Origin: Glandiceps talaboti
Taxonomy: Eukaryota; Hemichordata; Enteropneusta; Spengelidae
Reading direction: 5' to 3'
NCBI RefSeq assembly: GCF_964340395.1
Contig: NC_135551.1
Location: 24,454,003 to 24,496,002 of the forward strand
DNA length: 42,000 nucleotides
The notes under the pieces were generated by a model, which was not told the DNA's origin, did no database searches, and was given only the letters and a program-made list of their open reading frames with translations. The position numbers and the translations under genes are program-made. Below, one piece after another: positions 9,701-42,000 of the stretch; position 1 is the stretch's first letter, and each line of letters opens with the position of its first letter.

Positions 9701-11361
9701 GTAAGTCGAGACATACATCGTGTCACAAACATAGCATAGTGTATGATGTGATGATGTGTGTACAGTGTACGGGTATTTTGATTTCGTAGCTAGCTACATA
9801 CATACACTGTATGATACAGTTACTAGCTGTTTCTTGATGCAACAAAGTCATGATTTTCTTTATTGTAGGTACTCCTCAAATAGCAGAGGAAATATCTGAA
9901 AAGCACAAGCAATTGAATGAATTCCTGAAAGAAGTTAGAGTGGAATCAACCGATGGTCCAGCTAAGGTAAGTGTTATGTTATAAAGGATAATACAGTATT
10001 GTAAGTACATGTAGTTACAGCTACAATGATGTAGGCTTGGTGTTTCACTCATGTAACATGGCATCTAATACAGCTAAAATGATGTATGCTTGGTGTTTCA
10101 CTCATGTAATATGACATTTATTACAGATAAAATGAGGTTGGCTTGGTGTTTCAGTCATGTAACATGACATCTAATACAGCTAAAATGATGTATGCTTGGT
10201 GTTTCACTCATGTAATATGACATTTATTACAGATAAAATGAGGTTGGCTTGGTGTTGCACTCATGTAACATGACATCTAATACAGCTAAAATGAGGTTGG
10301 CTTGGTGTCTCACTCATGTAACATGACATCTAATACATATATGAGGTTGTCTTTTTAAGTTTTTACATGCATTTTGATGCCAGTTTATGGCTTGTAATTC
10401 AAGTTGTGTAACTGTTTACTATACCACACACAAGCCAGGTTGAATGAATTGAAACAAAAATATGGGTTTTATACCCAGGTTGTTTAACATCATAACAACT
10501 GACATCATAACAACATTGGTTCTGCTCAAAATATGACTTAAAACATTCAAATTTGTCACTATTTTCCCCAGATTTTTCTTAATTGGTGCTTGCGGTATAA
10601 TAATATCATTCCCCAATATCTTTGTTCATTGAGCAAGGAAATACTTGTGACCTAAGAGTTTGTCAATACTCCTCTGGTGACTAGACAAGGCCCCCTTAGG
10701 TCACTCTTATTTTGCTTGGCTGAACAAAGAAACATACAGTGAAATCTGAAATAATAGCTAAATTCTTCGTTGACACAGTCCATTTCTAACCTAAACTAGT
10801 AACATCTAATAATAGTAATAATTAAAGTCTCATTTGTTTATATATTGTGAATGGTTAAGGTTAGCAAGATACACATTCATGCAACTAAGTTTACCAAGAA
10901 ACTCGACCATGGTAATGGGATAAGCCCCCTGACAACTGACAGACAGTTGCCTAGGAACACATTCATAACTACTGTTTATTTTTTCGTTTCTCAAAAACTT
11001 GATCATGGTAATATAATAAGACCTCCTGACAACTGACAGACAGTTGCATAGGGACACATTCATAACTATTGTTTATTTATTCATTTTCCAGACACCTGAC
11101 CATAGTGATATGATAAGACGCCAGGCAACGGCCAAACAGTTGCCTAGGAATACCAGTAAAAGAGATATATCAGAATCATTTGATGCACCAGTAGTGGTAC
11201 GTCAAGGCAGATTATCTGTACCCATGGCACTAGATCTATTATCCAAACATAAACGAAATCCTGACGTAAGTATCGGTATATATGTTTCCTCTTAGGTTGA
11301 ACCTTTATGTGTCGTTTCCACTAAAAGTGATGTTGGCAGTCAATCAGTTTAAAAACAAAAA

Positions 11362-11425
<64 letters not shown>

Positions 11426-11886
11426 CAGTGCATGTGTGTGTGTGTGTGTGTGTGTGGCTGTGTGTGTGTGTCTGTGTGTGTGTACATTTGGCCTTTAGTT
11501 TTTGCTCTTTCCAGAATTGTTTTCTATTTGTTCATCCAACATACTTCACATCTCAAGTGCATTCGGACTTCTTTCCAGGATTTGAAAGTTTGATATTAGT
11601 TACTGAGCAGCTATTTTATCACCCAAAACCATATTTAAGTTGATATTAGTACTTACTATAAAAGAGATAAATCTGACTGGGTTTTTTCCTTTAACAAACA
11701 AGTGCTTGTCTTAATTTTTGTTTTGTATATATCTGATTTTACCTACAGGAGTGGCCAGTAGAAAGACTTGCAGAAGATTTTAAGTTAGATGTAGAAATAA
11801 CAACAGATATACTTCATTATTTTAAGGCATTACGGTTGCATAAATTAGGACTACCCCCGACTTTGCAGCATCAGCTTGAAAGCTAA
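9565..11886 (+). CDS. NDUFAF4: NDUFAF4, mitochondrial complex I assembly factor 4 (four exons, 181 aa)
   Basis: Joining 9565-9700, 9869-9966, 11092-11265 and 11749-11886 gives 182 codons including TAA, with all introns GT-AG and phases 1, 0, 0 consistent. The product matches the NDUFAF4 family (human form about 175 aa). It begins [18 protein letters not shown], has the KP..AP.H segment (residues 26-33), [10 protein letters not shown] (about 62-71), DHSDMI, a [14 protein letters not shown] block, then [11 protein letters not shown] and a C-terminal helix. Family members act peripherally on the matrix side of the inner mitochondrial membrane and help build the early membrane and peripheral arms of complex I, together with NDUFAF3. 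The start at 9565 (GAAAATGG) is chosen because the family begins Met-Gly-Ala. The frame is open a further 69 codons upstream, but that part has no family match. Gly2 could be N-myristoylated. Confidence 0.93.
9869..9966 (+). CDS. NDUFAF4: NDUFAF4 coding exon 2
   Basis: Acceptor TTATTGTAG and donor AAG/GTAAGT. It encodes residues 46-78 ([20 protein letters not shown], then EVRVES). This is the helix that in the family precedes the variable middle region. Phase 1 at entry, phase 0 at exit. Confidence 0.9.
10017..10338. repeat. 53-bp tandem array, about six units, in NDUFAF4 intron 2
   Basis: The unit is ACAGCTAAAATGATGTATGC followed by TTGGTGTTTCACTCATGTAA and TATGACATTTATT. Two alternating versions (GATGTATGC and GAGGTTGGC) give a 106-bp higher-order period, so the array grew at least partly as dimers. 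It starts about 50 bp downstream of the exon 2 donor. Confidence 0.92.
10421..10730 (+). mobile_element. dispersed repeat family 1, copy 1
   Basis: It starts ATACCACACACAAGCCAGGT, passes AAAATATGGGTTTTATA, and ends with GTGACTAGACAAGGCCCCCT then TAGGTCACTCTTATTTTGCT. Diverged copies in the same orientation lie at 30410-30660 and 38389-38680. The shared ends and similar length (250-310 bp) indicate a non-autonomous interspersed element. No terminal inverted repeat is obvious. Confidence 0.65.
10880..11075 (+). pseudogene. two decayed tandem copies of the NDUFAF4 exon 3 start
   Basis: Two units upstream of exon 3 align with the intron end and first 60 or so coding bases of exon 3. GACCATGGTAATGGGATAAG (10905) and GATCATGGTAATATAATAAG (11001) match GACCATAGTGATATGATAAG (11098). 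CAGTTGCCTAGGAA at 10944 and CAGTTGCATAGGGA at 11041 match CAGTTGCCTAGGAA at 11137. The spacing is 96-97 bp. Unit 1 is still open in the same frame (DHGN then QLPRNT). Unit 2 has an in-frame TGA and has lost the acceptor AG. These are best read as unequal-crossover duplications of the intron 2/exon 3 boundary. Confidence 0.8.
11092..11265 (+). CDS. NDUFAF4: NDUFAF4 coding exon 3
   Basis: Acceptor TCATTTTCCAG and donor GAC/GTAAGT; 58 codons, phase 0 on both sides (residues 79-136). It carries DHSDMIRR and the conserved [16 protein letters not shown] block. Its 5' portion is the unit duplicated twice in intron 2. Confidence 0.92.
11363..11483. repeat. (TG)n/(GA)n compound microsatellite in NDUFAF4 intron 3
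   Basis: A TG run (about 11363-11414), a short GA run, then a second interrupted TG run. It is the source of spurious Cys-Val repeat frames. Confidence 0.95.
11749..11886 (+). CDS. NDUFAF4: NDUFAF4 coding exon 4
   Basis: Acceptor ATTTTACCTACAG. It encodes the last 45 residues ([16 protein letters not shown], then a helix and [11 protein letters not shown]) and TAA at 11884-11886. The EWPVE.LAEDF stretch corresponds to TWTAEKIMQEY of the human protein. Confidence 0.93.
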   Translation, partial: EWPVERLAEDFKLDVEITTDILHYFKALRLHKLGLPPTLQHQLES

Positions 11887-11987
11887 TGCACTTGTGAAAC
11901 ATGCAGGAGACCAGAAATTGTGTTGTAGTATTTTGAAAGTCATAACTGAAGACTTTTCCCAAAATTTGATGAACAGTAAATACTTAC

Positions 11988-12309
11988 TACTGCAGAAACT
12001 GAGCTATCAGGTAACTAATATTGACATAGTAAGTGTTATTACGATTTGTTGAAGTATTAGCTACATTGTACTGAATAGACATTTGGTTTAATGATACTCA
12101 CAGTGGGGTGGCATTGTGATGACATCGATGATCTTGCAGTATACATGTTTGGAGATGTACAGTGTTTACACTATCTTGATTACAGGGTGATTATGTCACC
12201 ACAAGAAAAGTCACCGCTATCACCCACTTGTGTAATCTACCACATCCAACAACAATAGTTTTAAGTTTGTGTCTACTGTTAGTATTCCGAAAGCTCAGTT
12301 TCCACAGTA
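11988..12309. mobile_element. possible MITE with about 25-35-bp terminal inverted repeats
   Basis: TACTGCAGAAACTGAGCT (11988) is matched by the reverse complement of AGCTCAGTTTCCACAGTA (ending 12309), and similarity continues inward with mismatches. The 322-bp element has no coding capacity. No clear target duplication is seen, so this could be a chance or old inverted repeat. Confidence 0.45.
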
Positions 12310-13791
12310 ATATATCAAACTAATCTAGTATTTATTTACTGATGGATATATGTCCTATACAACGTTACAATGCATGTTCTGGAGTTGTTTCCACACTACA
12401 TAGTTTGGGGTGACCTGAGGATGAACTAGTGATACATGTAGTTGGGGTAACGTTGGGGTGATTAGTGACTCACCATGGTATAAAAGAAAGGCTAATCATA
12501 ATTGAATTTCTCACTATGTTTGAAAACAAATATTCAAAGTTATGTTAATCGAAAACGCTTTGAATTTTTTATGGTATGGATGGTGTAGTTAAAAGGTCCA
12601 GGTGTTGTTTCTCCACATATATAATGCACTCACACAAGTGGATGGCGAGTGATTACACAAAGCAGACCAATAACTGGACCTTTCAGACTAGGGAAGGTGA
12701 CAATGGAATTATTCAAATTAACATTTGTAAAATTCCATGTACTTTTTAAGTTGAGGGGGAGTCAAGCGCAAAAGATTTCATGTATAAATGTGGAATTAAT
12801 CAAGTCTAAAATTCTGTAGGAGTGATTACTGATGCTTAGGTATGTTTCAGTAAGTAGTAAAACAGAGTGCTATATTTTGAAACAAGAATGACGAAATATA
12901 TTCACACGCTCTAGATCATGCCCCTTTTTAAGAGTAACTACCCTCTGTTATATAAGATTTGTTTTCATAGATGTGTGGACAGGTACGATGTGATGCATGT
13001 TGTGAAGGAATGTTGGGGGCTTTGTACATAGGAGTTGCACTTGGTTACATTTTACAAGCCAGATTGAGATGTGTAAGTTAAAAAAGTGGATATTATATTT
13101 TTGTTGGTGTTTTATAGATGTTACTTTGCTGTAGGCAATGTAAAAACATCTCATGTTAGTTTAATATGGTTTTATGGATATATGTAGGGTAAAATGTATG
13201 GATTGGATTCTTAAGATTTTAAATAAATGTTATGTTCATACATGAATGCACTGTCTGATTCTGTTTGCATGTAAGTTTAATACATCCATGGTGTAAAATT
13301 GTGTTTAATATGGTGTGCACTGTGCACTATGTGTGACAGTGAGTGATTCACATACACATCTCTGCTTTTAACATAACAGCATCAGGTAGACCATCATGAA
13401 GGTCGCCACCAAGTGGTAGAAATGGAAAATCATAGCCTAGTCTGTGAATTCAATATTCAAGCCAGAGCTCTGATTCGAGGCAAAGGAGGTGAGCTCTGCA
13501 GAGTTCACGCGATGACATCCACTGAAGTATGGGATAGAGTTGGTACAGTGGACAGTAATTTCAAATATAACTATACTTAATAAATTTCTTGTTAGATAAT
13601 ATTTCATTACAACAGAGATAAACTGGGGTGATTGATGTGGGTAGTTTATAAATTTCAAGAATACGATCTCCAAATATTTGAATAATATGTAAATCTAAAG
13701 GAAACAACTTAGCCAGATTACAAGAACAAAACATATACATAAATTAGTTTTCATATACACAGATTGGGTACCCTACCCATACCTGTAAACA

Positions 13792-13804
13792 GCGCCCTCT
13801 ATGG
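13792..13804 (-). promoter_or_regulatory. possible CTCF-like site
   Basis: Read on the minus strand, CCATAGAGGGCGC resembles the CTCF core. It is weaker than the site at 15103. Same orientation as that site and opposite to the one at 3010. Confidence 0.22.
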
Positions 13805-13989
13805 GTTGATCAGTAATAAAGGTGTATGTTATCAGTAAATGCCCCAAGTCACTAAATGAATGTCTTGTACCATACACTACTATTAATTTTTCAAGCCATG
13901 ACATCACCAGATGGTTATGTTTTGGGGAAATATATATAGGATTGCACAGTCCATTAGAAATGGGCCACAGTTGAAGGGACAGAACTTGA

Positions 13990-14530
13990 AGATTTGGTTG
14001 GTCGGTTGGTTGTACGGTGGGTTATAAAAGTGTATGAGATTGCACTGTGGGTAGGAAATGAGCAGTAGATAGAGGCAATTTTGTAGAAACACAATTTGTA
14101 GGTATGGTGGGTTGTGAAAGTGTAAACCATTGCACTGTGGGTAGGAAATGGGTGAATGATATATGTGGTCAATTTTGTAGAAACACACTCTGTGGGTTTG
14201 ATTGGTTGCATGATGAGATACGAATGTGTATGTGTGGGTACAATCTGATTAAAATCCGATGTAGATGTCGGCTAATCGTTCATTGCTATTTTACCTTCGT
14301 TATTTTGCCTGAATTGACCTTCTTGGTACATGTTTACATTTTTTAGCCTGATCGCCTATCAGGCTAAAAAATGTAAACATGTACCAAGGTCAATTCAGGC
14401 AAAATAACGAAGGTAAAATAGCAATGAACGATTAGCCGACATCTACATCAGATTTTAATCAGATTGGTGTAGGTAGGAAATGAGCAATTTGATGTAGGCA
14501 ATTTGTAGAAACATAACCTGTAGGTTTTTT
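13990..14530. repeat. three-unit tandem array (90-97-bp period) interrupted by a hairpin element
   Basis: Each unit runs GGTGGGTT, then AAAGTGTA, then ATTGCACTGTGGGTAGGAAA, then GGCAATTTTGTAGAAACACA. The key phrase TGTGGGTAGGAAATG starts at 14046, 14136 and (split) 14233/14468. The third unit is cut by the insertion at 14241-14467 and resumes exactly where it stopped. Confidence 0.88.
14241..14467. mobile_element. 227-bp palindromic MITE with 8-bp target duplication
   Basis: Arms 14241-14352 and 14358-14467 are nearly perfect reverse complements (one substitution, one 3-bp indel, one terminal base), with a 5-bp loop CGCCT. The ends read CAATCTGATT and AATCAGATTGG. It is flanked by TGTGGGTA (14233-14240) and TGTAGGTA (14468-14475), an 8-bp duplication with one mismatch. 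The uninterrupted tandem units carry a single TGTGGGTA at this point, which confirms the insertion site. Eight-base duplications are typical of hAT-type transposition. The element is non-coding. Confidence 0.85.
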
Positions 14531-16161
14531 TGGTTGTAATAATATTCATGAATGAAAAGAGATGTTGCAATTGCTGCCACATCAGTTTCCTTCTAAATGT
14601 TTTCTTCTTTGATCAATTTTTCAAGCCATTTTATTATTTTCTTTGGTAAGTTACCCTTACACAGTTGCATATAAAGGGGGGCAGCAAACCCCCTCCAAGT
14701 TATAATCAATCGGAAATTATTGTTTTCTGTGTGGATGACAAAAATAACTCGTGTACACATCACATTCAGAATTATTCCTGATTCAAAACTTAACCCCCTG
14801 AGGTTTCATAATGGTACTTCCAATGCATTAAATCAAGACCAATCCATTGTATTTTCGGGTAGGTTCAGCTATGTTATGACACTTTAATGCAGATACATGA
14901 AAAACATGACATAACTACAGAACATTAAAACGCATGGTAAACATTTGAAAGTAAATGAAAAATAAACAAACCATTAGTACAAATAAAATCTGGACAGTGA
15001 AAAGGATAAAACACAATGTATTTGTACAAAGTTTGACCCTGTATAACCCCAAAATTTAACTACACTGTGATGTGTCCTGGATTACCATAGTTACTGTAGA
15101 GAGCGCCCTCTGGTGACAATTTAAAGCATTTGAGGTGCTAAAACTAAGACCTCTCTGCAACTTTTATTGTTTCTATACATTAAATTTTACATTTCCATTA
15201 CGGAAAACAACAGCATATTGCATATTAAGCAAACATATATCCTTTTCTTTTTTTTTGGTAGGTATTTTATTCTATAAGCTTCTTGTAAGTAATCTGGAAC
15301 AAATTTGCGTTTCATATTTTCTCTCTTCTATACAAAAATCTGTTGTTTTTTTTGTAAAGGTTCACCGTGACATTATTTTAGACAGACATGTGATAACCTT
15401 TTTTCAAAAGGTGAAGACAAAATATTCTCAGCACTTTTTATCAAGCCAGTGCGAATAAAAATAGGGGGAAAAAAAGGCACTGCTTATATGTACAGATTTG
15501 TATTTACAAACATATTCAAATATAATAGAGACTATGTGTCCTATCTTTCTTGTTGGCGTACGAGACAGCTGACAAAATTTCTACTCAACACTGTACAACT
15601 ACTAGTAGGGGTAGGGGGGACCCACTTTCGCAGACATTCAAAAACAACAACTCTCCCTTCACTCTCATATGGCATGAAGATCAAACGCCAGAAAACTTCC
15701 ATATTAAATCTGGAAAATTGTTTAGTCATGATATACATCAAAACCGTGCCAAAATATTCATTCCAGTTTCTATGTCAAAAGGCCAGCTTTTGACAACAAA
15801 AATTACAGAAATTTCTGTACCACGAGAATAATTATCTCACCCCTCCTCTATACAAATAAATCCCAAATTCAGCTGGATATCCCAGAATCCTTTGCACAGC
15901 ACAGAATTTGCTATTCAAAAGAAAGAGACATCTTTGATCAGATTGTCGATTTTTTATAATTTCATCTTCAAAATTATATTTCAGATTAGAAGGATTTATT
16001 ACAAGCCATATCAATTTCCAATGATTAATAAAATTTACCCCGGCAAGTAATTCATACGCGAACAACTCCTGATGGTAAATTTTCAAATTATTATCCAAAA
16101 GAAATATCTTCACATTTTATACAAAATTTATTTGTAGCATTGTTTCGTTGACAAGTCTATT
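14531..16161. other. intergenic DNA and LATS 3' UTR
   Basis: This lies downstream of the LATS stop on the minus strand. Minus-strand AATAAA hexamers at 16127-16132 (30 bp past the stop) and 15995-16000 are candidate poly(A) signals. Open frames of 93-114 codons on both strands lack recognisable domains. Confidence 0.4.
15103..15116 (-). promoter_or_regulatory. possible CTCF-like site
   Basis: Read on the minus strand, TCACCAGAGGGCGC is a close match to the CTCF core. It lies between the converging 3' ends of NDUFAF4 and LATS. Confidence 0.3.
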
Positions 16162-41188
<25,027 letters not shown>

Positions 41189-42000
41189 TCCGTCGGAAAA
41201 TAGAGAGCTCCAGCTTCTCTCAACGTGATTTCTGCAGTTCTTCTGCTATCACTTTATGTAGCCCATTACTTGGTACTTTTCTCGAGAAAAACAACTGCGC
41301 ACAACAACAACATTTACGTCAAGTCAACCTGTAGTCAAAATTTGTCACCCCTCGGGCTAAACCTCTCTCAAAATTGAGAGAAAATTCCTTAGAAATAAGT
41401 AAATATGCAGGAAGTCGAACTGGCCCAGTAATCACAGTGACCTCTCTGGAATGCAATATGGCGGTGACGGACAGACTATTATGATTGAAACGCCACCTAC
41501 AGCTCCAGACTTCGGGAAATCAACTTATAGTTGTAAAAATGTTGATGGTCACTTCAATTTTAGTTCAAATATAACCGATGCAATACAGGCGAATGTAAAA
41601 TTCACGGTTATTTGGCAGTGAACAGCCGCCTGCCAGAGGCAGCCATTTTTACTGTACCGTTCGTCCAGTGCTTCGTTGCTTATTGGAGTGGTTTGTAAAT
41701 CGACATCAACAGATATTTCTCACCCGAGGGAGGCCTCAAAAATACATAATCCGGATACTTCAAACATCAAGGTTCCATGCCTGTCTCTTGTATATTGATG
41801 TGAATGACTAAGACAGACGCGGAGATGGTATTCCCTGTCGTGTTGCAGCCGTCACTACACTGTACACACGATGAACCGTGAACGGTGGTGTGTACACTTG
41901 ACTCGTTCTTACTGTCGTGTAGTACAAATCGTCTCCACCCCAGATTACTCAAAATATTCTGTTGAATAAAAACACAATATCAAGGCTCTATAAAAGCGTA
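41189..42000. promoter_or_regulatory. LATS 5' UTR and promoter region
   Basis: Locally richer in G+C and CpG than the introns, as expected for a broad promoter. There is no convincing TATA box on the minus strand. On the plus strand TATAAAAG at 41989-41996 sits at the very edge and could serve a gene beyond the window. A 61-codon minus-strand frame at 41767-41952 has no support. Confidence 0.45.

Larger units (their letters stand above)
11887..13985. other. NDUFAF4 3' UTR and intergenic DNA
   Basis: No further exon is supported. AATAAA at 13222-13227 is a possible NDUFAF4 poly(A) signal but would imply a 1.3-kb 3' UTR. An inverted-repeat element lies at 11988-12309. ORFs of 68-78 codons on the minus strand have no domain or splice support. 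Confidence 0.45.

Noticed and set aside
10851-11295. Two plus-strand frames around NDUFAF4 exon 3 read as separate small genes
   Set aside because: The first is the decayed exon 3 copy and intron, and the second is intron plus exon 3. Neither is an independent gene.
9565-11886. Neugrin as the identity of the four-exon gene
   Set aside because: The C-terminal [10 protein letters not shown] loosely recalls neugrin, but the N-terminus, length and order of conserved blocks fit NDUFAF4 throughout.
14104-14346. 80-codon plus-strand frame
   Set aside because: It spans a tandem repeat unit and one arm of the hairpin element.
14353-14357. Rho-independent-like terminator or RNA hairpin gene at the perfect palindrome
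   Set aside because: The context is eukaryotic, the stem is over 100 bp and target duplications flank it, so it is a transposable element.
41767-41952. 61-codon minus-strand frame upstream of LATS
   Set aside because: No homology, no splice link to LATS exon 1, and in-frame stops separate it from the LATS start.

Overview
The window is eukaryotic nuclear DNA from an invertebrate animal. Coding sequence is split by long GT-AG introns. The DNA is AT-rich and full of microsatellites, minisatellites and short inverted-repeat elements. The recognisable proteins are metazoan (a LATS/Warts kinase and the mitochondrial complex I assembly factor NDUFAF4). The LATS protein aligns closely with chordate LATS1 and keeps its PPxY, RGxTPPP and MOB1-binding regions. 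This suggests a slowly evolving bilaterian such as a hemichordate, cephalochordate, mollusc or other lophotrochozoan. The species cannot be fixed from the sequence.

Layout. Positions 1-3000 hold no gene that I recognise, only two degenerate tandem arrays and a CA repeat. Positions 3100-8478 (minus strand) hold three open segments of uncertain relationship: a probable terminal exon at 3100-3474 with a poly(A) signal, an open segment at 5089-5731 containing a 21-bp in-frame minisatellite, and a 185-codon ORF with a good start context at 7921-8478. A foldback element (about 7067-7819) lies between the last two. Positions 9565-11886 (plus strand) carry a complete four-exon NDUFAF4 gene. Its intron 2 holds a 53-bp tandem array, a dispersed repeat, and two decayed copies of the start of its own exon 3. 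Positions 12000-16100 are intergenic or UTR, with a tandem array interrupted by a near-perfect hairpin element.

Positions 16162-41188 (minus strand) are a complete LATS gene. Six coding exons join in phase into a 1344-residue protein; intron 1 is 11.3 kb. The introns hold tandem arrays, four SINE- or MITE-like families and a 318-bp ATGT microsatellite next to exon 2. The final 800 bp are the LATS 5' flank.

Functionally the two recognised genes are unrelated neighbours: Hippo-pathway growth control and mitochondrial complex I assembly. I found no convincing new multi-gene system. The most unusual structures are the exon-derived tandem duplications in NDUFAF4, the foldback element whose arms are themselves tandem repeats, and the hairpin element whose 8-bp target duplication can be read from the array it interrupted.
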